Position numbers and translations under genes: made by a program. DNA of 64,000 nucleotides from Oscillospiraceae bacterium (GTDB taxonomy: Bacteria; Bacillota; Clostridia; Oscillospirales; Acutalibacteraceae): assembly GCA_031271865.1 (NCBI GenBank), contig JAISUW010000054.1:1-64000 (forward strand), in the 5' to 3' direction. Numbering within the stretch: position 1 is the stretch's first letter; every line of letters starts with the position of its first letter. The notes below the pieces were generated by a model, which did not search any database, had not been told where the DNA came from, and was given only the letters and a program-made list of their open reading frames with translations. Positions 27,719-37,087 of this stretch are shown here, piece by piece.

Positions 27719-28894
27719 ATGCAATACCGTACGGATCCGAAGACAGGACGTTCCCTCTCCGCGCTGGGGTGGGGTGCCATGCGGGCGCCGAAAGACCCGG
27801 CGCAGTTCACCGCCCTGCTGGAGCAAGCAGTCGGGGCAGGCGTGAACTTTATAGACACCGCTTATGCGTATTCAGGCAACGAGGTCATGCTGGGGCAGGC
27901 TCTGAAAGATACAGGTCTGCGGGACAAGGTGTACATCCAGACCAAGTGCCCTATCCAGTTCGTTAAGTCCGGCACGGACTTTGAGAAGTTCTTCTCCCGC
28001 GAACTGGAGCGCCTCCAAACTGACCGGGTAGAGTACTATCTTCTCCATATGCTCACGGATGCCCAAACGCTGCAACGCTTTCTCTCTTGGGGCTTGGATG
28101 CCTGGGTGCAGGAGAAGAAAGCCAAAGGGCAGATAGGCTCTTTCGGCTTCTCTTTCCATGGGCGGGGCGCGGACTTCCTTGCGATACTGGACACCTACCC
28201 ATTCGATTCCTGCCTCATCCAGTACAACTACGCGGATCCGAACTACCAGGCGGGGGTCACAGGGCTGAAAGCCGCCGCCGCCAAAGGAATGCCGGTTATG
28301 ATTATGGAACCGCTCCTCGGCGGGCGTTTGGTGAACAGCCTCCCGCCCGAAGCCGGGCAGATCTTGGCCGCTGCGGGAAAGACCCCCGCCGACTTCGGTT
28401 TGCGTTGGCTCTGGAACCAGCCCGAGGTGACGGTTGTCCTCTCCGGCATGGGCGCGCCCGAGCAGATGACCGCCAACTTCCAAACGGCAGACACCGCTGC
28501 TGTCGGTGCATTGGCGGAGACGGATATGGAGCTGTATGCCGCTGTCCGTTCTGTCTTTGCGGCTTCCAACAAGATACCCTGCCAGGGGTGCGGCTACTGC
28601 CTGCCCTGCCCTAAGGGCGTGAACATCCCCGGCTGCTTTGCGGCCTACAACACCTGCTATGCCATCTCCAAGAAGCTGGGGCGGCATCAGTACATGACAT
28701 CCACCGGCTCTTTCAGCGAGAAGCGCGGCAACGCCGGGCAGTGCGCCGCCTGCCATGCCTGCGAAAAGAAGTGCCCGCAGATGATTCCCATCGCGGACAA
28801 GCTCAAAGAGGTCGGCAAAGAAATGGAGCCGTGGTATTGGCGCATCGGCATGGGCGCGGCAAGGGTCTTCGTGCGCTTCGGGCTGCATAAGTAG
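27719..28894 (+). CDS. Aldo/keto reductase with 4Fe-4S cluster domain
   Basis: NFIDTAYAYSGNE, CQGCGYCLPCPKGVNIPG, CAACHACEKKCPQMIPI. Confidence 0.9.
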   Translation: MQYRTDPKTGRSLSALGWGAMRAPKDPAQFTALLEQAVGAGVNFIDTAYAYSGNEVMLGQALKDTGLRDKVYIQTKCPIQFVKSGTDFEKFFSRELERLQTDRVEYYLLHMLTDAQTLQRFLSWGLDAWVQEKKAKGQIGSFGFSFHGRGADFLAILDTYPFDSCLIQYNYADPNYQAGVTGLKAAAAKGMPVMIMEPLLGGRLVNSLPPEAGQILAAAGKTPADFGLRWLWNQPEVTVVLSGMGAPEQMTANFQTADTAAVGALAETDMELYAAVRSVFAASNKIPCQGCGYCLPCPKGVNIPGCFAAYNTCYAISKKLGRHQYMTSTGSFSEKRGNAGQCAACHACEKKCPQMIPIADKLKEVGKEMEPWYWRIGMGAARVFVRFGLHK

Positions 28895-28895
28895 G

Positions 28896-28937
28896 CAAGA
28901 GGAAAGAAGCAAGAGGAAAGAAGCAAGAGGCAAGAAC
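28896..28937. repeat. 14-bp tandem repeat CAAGAGGAAAGAAG (2 perfect + 1 degenerate)
   Basis: Read directly between convergent genes. Confidence 0.85.
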
Positions 28938-28942
28938 CCCCA

Positions 28943-31900
28943 TCAGGCGGCGGCGACTTTGGCGGCGATTTCTGTGGTCGCCATCTCGAGGACTTTGGAG
29001 ACGCCCTCCTCCTGCATGGTGACGCCGTACAGGATGTCGGCCTCCTCCATGGTACCGCGGCGGTGGCTGATGAGGATGAACTGCGTATCGGTACAGATTC
29101 GGCGCACATAGCGCGCAAAGCGTGTGACGTTCACGTCGTCGAGGGCGGCCTCTACCTCATCGAAGATACAAAACGGTGCCGGGTTGTGCCGTAGGATGGC
29201 GAAGAGCATGGCGATAGAGGCTAAGCCTTTCTCCCCGCCGGAGAGCAGGTCTATGTTCGTGACGTTCTTGCCCGGCGGCTGCACCTCTATCTGTATGGGG
29301 CAGCCGAGGATGTCTGCGGGGTCCTCGGGGTAAAGCCGCGCCTTTCCGCCGCCGAACAGCTCCGCAAAGCACTCGCCGAAGGCTGTGTTTATGAGTGCGA
29401 ACACCTCTGTGAAGCGCTTCTTCATACGCTCTGTGAGGTCGTCGATTAGGTGGATGAGTTCCTTGCGGGACTTCTCCGCGTCCTCCACCTGCCCGGAGAG
29501 GAAGTCAAAGCGCTCCTTGACCTCTTTGAACTCCTCGATGGCATCCACGTTGATGTTGCCCAAGGCGCGGATTTTGCCGGAGATGTCCGTCAGCTCTATG
29601 CCGGCTTGGATGGGGGACTCCAGTTTGTACCCGGCGGCCTCCGCCTGCATGGGGGTGAGGTTATGCTCCTCGAAGAGCCGGTCTGCCGCTTCGTCTTTGG
29701 TGCGCTGCAGGGTGTTCAGGCGTTCCTGCAAGCGCGCCAGCTCTGCGCCGTATTTCTCGCGCTCCGCCAGGAGGACTTTCTCCTCCCGGCGTAGGGTGGC
29801 ACTCTGCATCGCCTGCTCGGTGATGTGTTGGCGGGTGCTGTCGTGTTCGGCTTGCAAGCGTTGGGACAGGGCGGCGCTTTCCGCTGCCGCCGCCGTGCGC
29901 TGCTGCAGTTCCTCGCCCAAGCGGGCGTTGTCCGCCTCTAAGGCATGGATTTGCGCAGACAAGTCGGCAGCTTGCTCTAGTTCCTGTTTGCGGGCGGCTA
30001 AGCGGCGGCTCTGCGCTTCGGCGGCCGCATAGCGGCTGTCTAAGTCCGCCCAGGCTGCCTTGAGTTCTTCCATTTCGGTTTCGCAGCGGCGGATGGTATC
30101 GGCGAGCTGTGCCTCTGCGGCGCGGAGCGCTTCCCGCTCGGTTTCGCGCTCTGCGGCTCCGCGGGCAAAGTCCTCCAAACGGCCGGTGAGACCTGCGAGT
30201 TCCGCTTCCAGACGCACGGCGTCATTCTTTGTGTTCTGGTAGTCTCCGGCCAAGCCGGCGTTGTCGGCTTGGCCGGCGGCGGCCTCCTCGGTGAGCTTCT
30301 TGGCTTTTGCGGCTTGCGCAGTGAGATTCTTCTGTATCTCTTCTATCTCCGCCTTGGTGTCCGCAATCTCGTTTTGGCGGGAGAGGATGCCCGCCCCCGC
30401 TGCGCGTGAACCGCCGGTAATGGAACCGCCGGCGTTGAGCACCTGCCCGTCTATGGTGACAATGCGGAAGCGGTGGTTGTACTGGCGGGAGATGGCAATC
30501 GCACTGTCCATGTCCTCCGCGACGGCGGTGCGGCCCAGCTGCGCCTTGACGATCTCCCGATAGGCAGGGTCGCATTCCACAGCTTCGTCCGCCATGGCCA
30601 GGAAGCCGTAGCAACGCTCCAAGCCGTTCTCGCGGAATTGGGAGGAACGGATGGACGACAGCGGCAGGAACGTAACGCGGCCCGCCGCGGCGCGTTTCAG
30701 GAACTCTACGCCGGCCTTGGCCTCGCGCTCCGTATCGCATACGACATACTGCAAGGCCGTCCCCAATGCCGTCTCTACGGCAACGGTGTAGTCCTCGTCC
30801 ACGCGGATGAGTTGGGAGAGGGTGCCGTGGATGCCGCGCAGGTTCCCGCGGGCGGCTTCGCGAAGCACCGCCCGCACCGCGCCGGAGTAGCCCTCCATGT
30901 TCTGCTCCAGCCCTTTGAGTATCTCCAGCTTGTGCTCCGCTTGGTGGAGGGTCTGTTCGATTTCCCGCTGCTTCTGCCGCGCCTCCCGCGCTTTTTCCTC
31001 ACGCAGCTTCAGGCGCATGGCATAGCCTTGCAGACTGTTCTCAAAACCGGCGAGCTTCTCCCGGGCTTCGCGAAGCGCCTGCTTGGTGTCCGCCTGCTGC
31101 GCGGTGAGGCCGGCCAAGAGGGATTCGCGGTTGGATTCCGCTTCGCGGAGGGCTTCCATGCGCTTGGCGTTGGATTCTACGGACGACTGCGCGGCGGCTG
31201 TATCGGAGGCGTTCTTCTGCGTGCGCAGCAGCAGCGCGGAGCGTTCCCTGTCCAAGGCGGTGCGCTCGCCGGCGGCGGCGTGAATTGCGGCTTCGATGTC
31301 CCCGTCGGAAGGCGCTTCGCCGTCCGGCAGGAGTAGTTCCAGGGCAACCCGGTTGCGTTGGATGGCCTCTGTATTATGGGAGATGGAGTTCTGCAGAACA
31401 GCGGCTTCCCCCTCCAAGCGCAGGGCGGCGGCTTTGGTTTGGGATTGCTTTTCGGACAAGGTGTCCAGCAGCACCTGCAGGTCCTGCGTTTTGTCGCCGA
31501 GGGCTTCCAAGTCTTGCTCCAAGGCGGCGAGCTTGTCCTGCGCTTGCCGGTACTGCGCTTGGGATTTGGTGACTTTGTAATCCTGCTCCCGGAGTTGGGC
31601 AGTGGTTTTGCTGATGGTCTCCAGCGCCAAGCCTATCTCCAGCACCTTGCGGCGGGCGGCGAGAGCCAGGAAGGCTTCCGCTTTCTCTTTTTGCTTGCGT
31701 AAGGGTTCTACGCGGCTCTCCAGCTCCTCTAAGATGTCCCGGAGGCGCACGAGGTTCTCTTCCGCTGCCAAGAGGCGCTTCTCCGCGGTCTCCCGGTGGT
31801 AGCGGGAGGCGGCAATCCCGGCGGCTTCCTCTAACATATCCCTCCGGTGTGCGGAGCGGGCGGCCGCGAGTTCCGCCACGCGCCCTTGCCCGACAAGGGC

Positions 31901-32314
31901 ATAGCCGTCGCGCCCCAAGCCGGTGTCCAGGAACAGCTCCTGTACATCCCGCAGGCGGACGCTTTTGGTGTTGATGCGGTATTCGCTCTCCCCCGAGCGG
32001 TAGAGGCGGCGGGTGACGCAGACATCCGCGCTGTCTATCGGCAGACGGCGGTCGGTGTTTTCCAGATAGAGATTGACCTCGGCCATCCCCATGGGGCGGC
32101 GCGTACCCGTGCCGTTGAAGATGACGTCCTCCATCTTGCCGCCGCGTAGCTGCTTGGTGGACTGCTCCCCCAAGACCCAGCGCACGGCATCCGCGACATT
32201 GGATTTGCCCGAGCCATTGGGTCCCACCACGCAGCTCATCCCGGCCGGAAACTCCAGCCGGGTCTTGTCGGGAAAGGATTTGAACCCATAGAGTTCAATG
32301 GCTTTCAGGCGCAT
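28943..32314 (-). CDS. smc: Chromosome segregation protein SMC
   Basis: MRLKAIELYGFKSFPDKT, GPNGSGKSNVADAVRWVLGEQS, coiled coils, hinge, LLSGGEKGLASIAMLFAI. Confidence 0.95.
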   Translation of the reverse strand: MRLKAIELYGFKSFPDKTRLEFPAGMSCVVGPNGSGKSNVADAVRWVLGEQSTKQLRGGKMEDVIFNGTGTRRPMGMAEVNLYLENTDRRLPIDSADVCVTRRLYRSGESEYRINTKSVRLRDVQELFLDTGLGRDGYALVGQGRVAELAAARSAHRRDMLEEAAGIAASRYHRETAEKRLLAAEENLVRLRDILEELESRVEPLRKQKEKAEAFLALAARRKVLEIGLALETISKTTAQLREQDYKVTKSQAQYRQAQDKLAALEQDLEALGDKTQDLQVLLDTLSEKQSQTKAAALRLEGEAAVLQNSISHNTEAIQRNRVALELLLPDGEAPSDGDIEAAIHAAAGERTALDRERSALLLRTQKNASDTAAAQSSVESNAKRMEALREAESNRESLLAGLTAQQADTKQALREAREKLAGFENSLQGYAMRLKLREEKAREARQKQREIEQTLHQAEHKLEILKGLEQNMEGYSGAVRAVLREAARGNLRGIHGTLSQLIRVDEDYTVAVETALGTALQYVVCDTEREAKAGVEFLKRAAAGRVTFLPLSSIRSSQFRENGLERCYGFLAMADEAVECDPAYREIVKAQLGRTAVAEDMDSAIAISRQYNHRFRIVTIDGQVLNAGGSITGGSRAAGAGILSRQNEIADTKAEIEEIQKNLTAQAAKAKKLTEEAAAGQADNAGLAGDYQNTKNDAVRLEAELAGLTGRLEDFARGAAERETEREALRAAEAQLADTIRRCETEMEELKAAWADLDSRYAAAEAQSRRLAARKQELEQAADLSAQIHALEADNARLGEELQQRTAAAAESAALSQRLQAEHDSTRQHITEQAMQSATLRREEKVLLAEREKYGAELARLQERLNTLQRTKDEAADRLFEEHNLTPMQAEAAGYKLESPIQAGIELTDISGKIRALGNINVDAIEEFKEVKERFDFLSGQVEDAEKSRKELIHLIDDLTERMKKRFTEVFALINTAFGECFAELFGGGKARLYPEDPADILGCPIQIEVQPPGKNVTNIDLLSGGEKGLASIAMLFAILRHNPAPFCIFDEVEAALDDVNVTRFARYVRRICTDTQFILISHRRGTMEEADILYGVTMQEEGVSKVLEMATTEIAAKVAAA

Positions 32315-32351
32315 GGATTTTCCTTTGCGGATACAATAATAGAAGAGAGGC

Positions 32352-33713
32352 TTATTTCCAGGTCAGCCAGACCAGTACATAGCCGACCATGACGGCGGTC
32401 AGGGTATAAGGGACGCTGATTTTCATGAAGGTGCCGGCCTTGACTTCGTAGCCCTCTTTGCGGAGGATGCCAAGACCCGCCACGTTGGCGGAGGCGCCGA
32501 TGGGGGTCAGGTTGCCGCCGAGCGTCGCGCCGCAGAGCAGACCGAAGTAGAGGACATAGGGCGCTATGTTCAGCTGCGAGGAGATGACGGCGACGACCGG
32601 GAGCATGGTCGCGACATAGGGGATGTTATCCACGAAGGCCGAGATGAAGACGGAGAACCAGACGATGACGGTATAGATAACGAAGACATTCCCGCCGCCG
32701 AGTTTGGCGAAAGCGCCGCCGATGAGTTCCACGGCACCGGAGGCGACCAGACCGCTCACCACGCAGAACAGACCGATGAGGGTGAAGATGGTGAAGTAGT
32801 CCATCTCTTGGTGGCAGGTCTTGAGGATGGCCTTGTCCCGTTTGACGGCAAAGTAATACACCAGACCGATTAGGAAGTAACCCATGCAGATGATGCCGTT
32901 CATGTGCTCCGTTACGATTGCCGGGAAGACCTTCTCCGTCGGCAGCATGGACACGATGATAAGCGTCAGGATGGTCGCGCACAGCAGGAAAGAGGGAAAG
33001 TAATCCGTGACTTTGGTCTGCTCTTCCAAGTGGATCTCTTGCTTGGATTTGCGGAAGACGAGCACCAGCACGAGTGTTGCGGCAAAGAGGGCCAGCTGGT
33101 TGACCCAGAACAGCCCCAAACCCGCATGGGCGAAGCCCTCCGGCTTGAAGTAGAAGAAGTCGTTGAAGTTCATGCCGGCGGCACCGCCGAGGAGGATGGA
33201 GGTGGTATCGCCCACGAGGGTGGCCGCGCCCTCCAGGTTGGAGGTGATGGCGATGGAGATGACCATGGGGACGGGGCTGAGGTTCAGTTTTTTGGAGATG
33301 TCCACTGCGATGGGGGCGACCATGAGGGTGGTGGCGACGTTATCCACGAAAGCGGAGATGATTCCCGCAAATACGGAGAGGAGGATGACCGCCCACATGA
33401 CGTTGGGGCTTTTGTCGATGAGGAAGTCCGCCATGCGTGCCGGCATTTTGCTTTCAATAAAGAAGATGACCGTACCCATCGTGCCTGCGATGACCATGAT
33501 GACATTCCAGTCTATCGCTGTCCAGAGGGTGGGACCGCCGCCGCCGCCGGACACCGGCAGGATGCCGAGGAGGATGAACAGGACGGCGGAACCGCACGCG
33601 ATGTAGGGGCGGTACTTGCCGAAGGTGAGCATTCCGACATAGGTCAGGGCAAAAAGGGCGACTGCGGCCCAGAGAACTCCGGTTTCGCCTAAGGCATTTG
33701 CGATGAATTGCAT
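32352..33713 (-). CDS. ArsB/NhaD-type (CitMHS-like) ion transporter
   Basis: SAFVDNVATTLMVAPIAV and SAFVDNIPYVATMLPVV duplicated motifs; multi-TM. Confidence 0.8.
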   Translation of the reverse strand: MQFIANALGETGVLWAAVALFALTYVGMLTFGKYRPYIACGSAVLFILLGILPVSGGGGGPTLWTAIDWNVIMVIAGTMGTVIFFIESKMPARMADFLIDKSPNVMWAVILLSVFAGIISAFVDNVATTLMVAPIAVDISKKLNLSPVPMVISIAITSNLEGAATLVGDTTSILLGGAAGMNFNDFFYFKPEGFAHAGLGLFWVNQLALFAATLVLVLVFRKSKQEIHLEEQTKVTDYFPSFLLCATILTLIIVSMLPTEKVFPAIVTEHMNGIICMGYFLIGLVYYFAVKRDKAILKTCHQEMDYFTIFTLIGLFCVVSGLVASGAVELIGGAFAKLGGGNVFVIYTVIVWFSVFISAFVDNIPYVATMLPVVAVISSQLNIAPYVLYFGLLCGATLGGNLTPIGASANVAGLGILRKEGYEVKAGTFMKISVPYTLTAVMVGYVLVWLTWK

Positions 33714-33928
33714 TTTTCACACAGCTCTTTCATTGTTTATTCTACGAGGTATTAAAGGCACACCCACACCCGCCGCTTTTTGCTTCTTTTGGCGCAAAAA
33801 CCGACTTTGGCATACTGCTTTATTATAACATACTCCGAAGAAAAAGTCAAAGTTTATTTCAAAGGAAGGACGCAGGGTCGAATCGTGCGGAATCAGACGA
33901 TTCCAATGAACAAAAGAGCAAAAAATCC

Positions 33929-33957
33929 TTGACAAATCCATCCATATCGACTATAAT
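33929..33957 (+). promoter_or_regulatory. SigA-type promoter
   Basis: TTGACA, 17-nt spacer, TATAAT. Confidence 0.75.
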
Positions 33958-34004
33958 AAGGAAGTTGCCGGGTGTTTTCGGATTGGTAAAGGAGGAGGCG
34001 CGCT

Positions 34005-35543
34005 GTGTTTGCTCGTGTGAATTCATTGGGCTGCTTTGGGATGGAAACCTTTGTCGTGGAGGTGGAGTGCGACCTCTCCAACGGCAGTCCGCGTTTTGAT
34101 TTGGTGGGACTCCCGGATGCTGCCGTCAAGGAGAGCCGCGACCGTGTGCGCGCCTCCGTCAAAAATGCCGGCTTCAAGTTTCCCGTTTCCCACCTGACGG
34201 CGAACCTCGCCCCGGCGGACAGACCTAAGGAAGGGCCGGTCTATGATTTGCCTTTATTCATCGCTGTCCTGATTGCCAGCGGGCAGCTCCGCGCCGACTT
34301 CTCGGGGTGCGCTTTCTTCGGGGAGTTGAGTTTGGACGGCAGTGTGCGGCGCGTGAATGCCGCGCTGCCTATGGTCATGCAGGCGCGGGACAGCGGTTGG
34401 AAAGAAGTCTTTGTCCCGGCGGACAATGCCGCGGAGAGTGCGGTTGTGGAGGGTATCAACGTCTACCCGGTGGAGCACGTTACGGATTTGATTGCACACA
34501 TACGCGGCCATGCGGCCTTACAGCCGGCCGTACCGATTACCGCAGAAGCGGCGCACCGCTTCCCTGTGCCGGACTTTGCGGATGTGAAAGGGCAGCATGA
34601 GGCGCGCCGCGCCCTGGAGATTGCTGCCGCGGGCAACCACAATGTGCTGATGATCGGTCCGCCCGGGAGCGGGAAGAGTATGCTCGCCAAGCGTTTGCCG
34701 TCCATTTTGCCGGAAATGGCCTATGGGGAGAGCCTGGAGACCACGAAAATCTATTCCGTCGCCGGGGAGCTGCGCGGCGATGTGTCTTTGATTCGGGAGC
34801 GGCCGTTCCGCTCGCCGCACCATACCATCTCTTCGGCAGGGCTTTCGGGCGGCGGCTCTGTACCGCGGCCGGGGGAGCTTTCCTTGGCGCATAACGGTGT
34901 TCTGTTCCTGGATGAGCTGCCGGAGTTTGACCGCCGCGTCACGGAGGTGCTGCGCCAGCCCTTGGAGGACGGGAAAGTGACCATCGCCCGCGCCGCTGCC
35001 ACCATCAGCTACCCCTGCGCCGTAATGCTTGTCTGCGCCATGAACCCCTGCCGCTGCGGCTTCTTTGGGCATCCCACGCGGCGCTGCACCTGCCCGCAGG
35101 GGGATCCGGCGAAGTACCTCTCGCGGGTATCCGGACCGCTTTTGGACCGACTGGACATTCACATTGAGGTGCCGCCTGTGGACTTTCAGCGGCTCTCCTC
35201 GGAGGAGAAAGGGGAGGCGTCGGAAGCCATCCGCGCCCGCGTGAATGCTGCCCGGCAAATCCAAGAAGCGCGTTTTAAGGGCAGCGGGATTTACTCCAAC
35301 TCCAAAATGACGGCGGCGCAGACCCGCGAATTCTGCAAACTCAATGCGCAATCCGCCGCGCTGTTGGAGAAAGCTTTCCTGACGCTGGGGCTTTCGGCGC
35401 GGGCGTATGACAAAATCCTGCGCGTGGCCCGCACCATCGCGGATTTGGACAACAGCGGGAACATTGAGATTCCGCACATCGCACAGGCGATACAGTTGCG
35501 TTCGCTGGACCGGAAATTCTGGTCGCCGGCGAGCGGTGCGTGA
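34005..35543 (+). CDS. YifB/ComM family Mg-chelatase-like AAA ATPase
   Basis: VEVECDLSNGSPRFDLVGLPDAAVKESRDRVRAS, GPPGSGKSMLAKRLPSILP, CRCGFFGHPTRRCTC. Confidence 0.93.
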   Translation: MFARVNSLGCFGMETFVVEVECDLSNGSPRFDLVGLPDAAVKESRDRVRASVKNAGFKFPVSHLTANLAPADRPKEGPVYDLPLFIAVLIASGQLRADFSGCAFFGELSLDGSVRRVNAALPMVMQARDSGWKEVFVPADNAAESAVVEGINVYPVEHVTDLIAHIRGHAALQPAVPITAEAAHRFPVPDFADVKGQHEARRALEIAAAGNHNVLMIGPPGSGKSMLAKRLPSILPEMAYGESLETTKIYSVAGELRGDVSLIRERPFRSPHHTISSAGLSGGGSVPRPGELSLAHNGVLFLDELPEFDRRVTEVLRQPLEDGKVTIARAAATISYPCAVMLVCAMNPCRCGFFGHPTRRCTCPQGDPAKYLSRVSGPLLDRLDIHIEVPPVDFQRLSSEEKGEASEAIRARVNAARQIQEARFKGSGIYSNSKMTAAQTREFCKLNAQSAALLEKAFLTLGLSARAYDKILRVARTIADLDNSGNIEIPHIAQAIQLRSLDRKFWSPASGA

Positions 35544-35579
35544 CGGGGAACGCCCGGAAACGGTACTCTAAAAAAATAT

Positions 35580-35608
35580 TTGACAAATCCTCCCGCATAT
35601 GCTATAAT
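35580..35608 (+). promoter_or_regulatory. SigA-type promoter of purA
   Basis: TTGACA, 17-nt spacer, TATAAT. Confidence 0.78.
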
Positions 35609-35666
35609 TAGACCTTAGGGTTCAAGCAACGAGCCTTAGGTACACCATCTAAACGAGGTGAAACCC

Positions 35667-36944
35667 ATGGTCAAAGCAATCGTCGGAGCCAACTGGGGCG
35701 ATGAAGGCAAAGGGAAAATCACGGATATGCTCGCGGAGAAAGCGGATATCGTTGTCCGGTTCCAGGGCGGTGCCAATGCGGGGCATACTATCATCAATCA
35801 TTATGGGAAGTTTGCGCTGCACCTGCTGCCCAGCGGGGTGTTCCATCAGAATATAACCAATATCATAGGCAATGGGGTTGCCCTTGACCTCGGCAAACTG
35901 AAGAAAGAGCTGGACGATGTTACCGGAGCCGGTGTGCCCGCCCCGCGCATTTGCATTAGTGACCGGGCGCAGTTGCTCATGCCCTACCATATCCTGCTGG
36001 ATAGCTATGAGGAGGCGCGCTTGGCAGAGAAGGCCTACGGGTCTACGAAGTCGGGGATTGCGCCGTTTTACAGCGACAAGTTCGCCAAGACGGGGATTCA
36101 GCTCTGTGAGCTGTTTGATGCACAAGCCCTGCGGGAGCATCTGCGGGAAGTTTGCGCCTACAAGAACATCTTGTTGGAACACGTATATAAGAAGCCTTTA
36201 TTGGATGCGGATGCCCTGGCGGGGGAACTGCTCTCCCATTTGGATTGGGTGCGTCCGCTTATTGCCGATGCGGCGAAACTCCTGCGCGAGGCGGAGAAAG
36301 CCGGCAAGAGTATTCTCTTGGAAGGGCAGTTGGGTTCCCTCAAAGACCCGGATTTCGGCATCTATCCTATGGTGACCAGCTCCAATACTCTTGCGGGATA
36401 CGGCGCCGTGGGCGCCGGTGTGCCTCCCTATGCGATCAAGGAAGTCATTGCCGTCACAAAGGCATACTCCTCTGCCGTAGGCGCCGGCGAGTTCGTGAGC
36501 GAACTCTTCGGGGAAGAGGCCTCCCAATTGCGCGAACACGGCGGGGACGCCGGGGAGTACGGTGCCACAACACACCGCCCGCGCCGCGTCGGCTGGTTTG
36601 ACTGCGTAGCAACGCGCTACGGCTGCGCTGTGCAGGGGGCTACGCAAGCGGTTCTTACCGCCGTGGACTGCCTTTGTTACTTAGACGAAATCAAGGTCTG
36701 TACGGCCTACGAGATTGACGGGAAAGAAACCCGGGACTTCCCGGCGACCGCTCTGCTGAAGCACGCAAAGCCTATCCTCAAGACTTTCCCGGGCTTCGGC
36801 AGGGATTTGCGCGGTATCCAAAGCTACGATGAATTGCCGCAGGCGGCGAAAGACTATATTGACTTTATCGAACAAGAGATTGAATGCCCCATCCGCATGG
36901 TATCCAACGGTCCCAAGCGGGAAGAGATTCTCTATAGAGCTTAG
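35667..36944 (+). CDS. purA: Adenylosuccinate synthase
   Basis: VGANWGDEGKGKITDMLAEKADIVVRFQGGANAGHT. Confidence 0.96.
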   Translation: MVKAIVGANWGDEGKGKITDMLAEKADIVVRFQGGANAGHTIINHYGKFALHLLPSGVFHQNITNIIGNGVALDLGKLKKELDDVTGAGVPAPRICISDRAQLLMPYHILLDSYEEARLAEKAYGSTKSGIAPFYSDKFAKTGIQLCELFDAQALREHLREVCAYKNILLEHVYKKPLLDADALAGELLSHLDWVRPLIADAAKLLREAEKAGKSILLEGQLGSLKDPDFGIYPMVTSSNTLAGYGAVGAGVPPYAIKEVIAVTKAYSSAVGAGEFVSELFGEEASQLREHGGDAGEYGATTHRPRRVGWFDCVATRYGCAVQGATQAVLTAVDCLCYLDEIKVCTAYEIDGKETRDFPATALLKHAKPILKTFPGFGRDLRGIQSYDELPQAAKDYIDFIEQEIECPIRMVSNGPKREEILYRA

Positions 36945-37087
36945 ATGCGCCCCCGATGCATAAGCAGGAAATGAGAACGCGGCGTATATTCTTGGCTTAT
37001 GAGTCTGTATATGCCATAAAAGAATTATAGGTACGGACGTGACAATTGTTCACCTATTGAAATCACACGGAGAGTAGGAACCCCTCC

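Noticed and set aside
32904-33692. 262-aa plus-strand ORF opposite the ArsB/NhaD-like transporter
   Set aside because: Asp/Gly/His-rich shadow frame.
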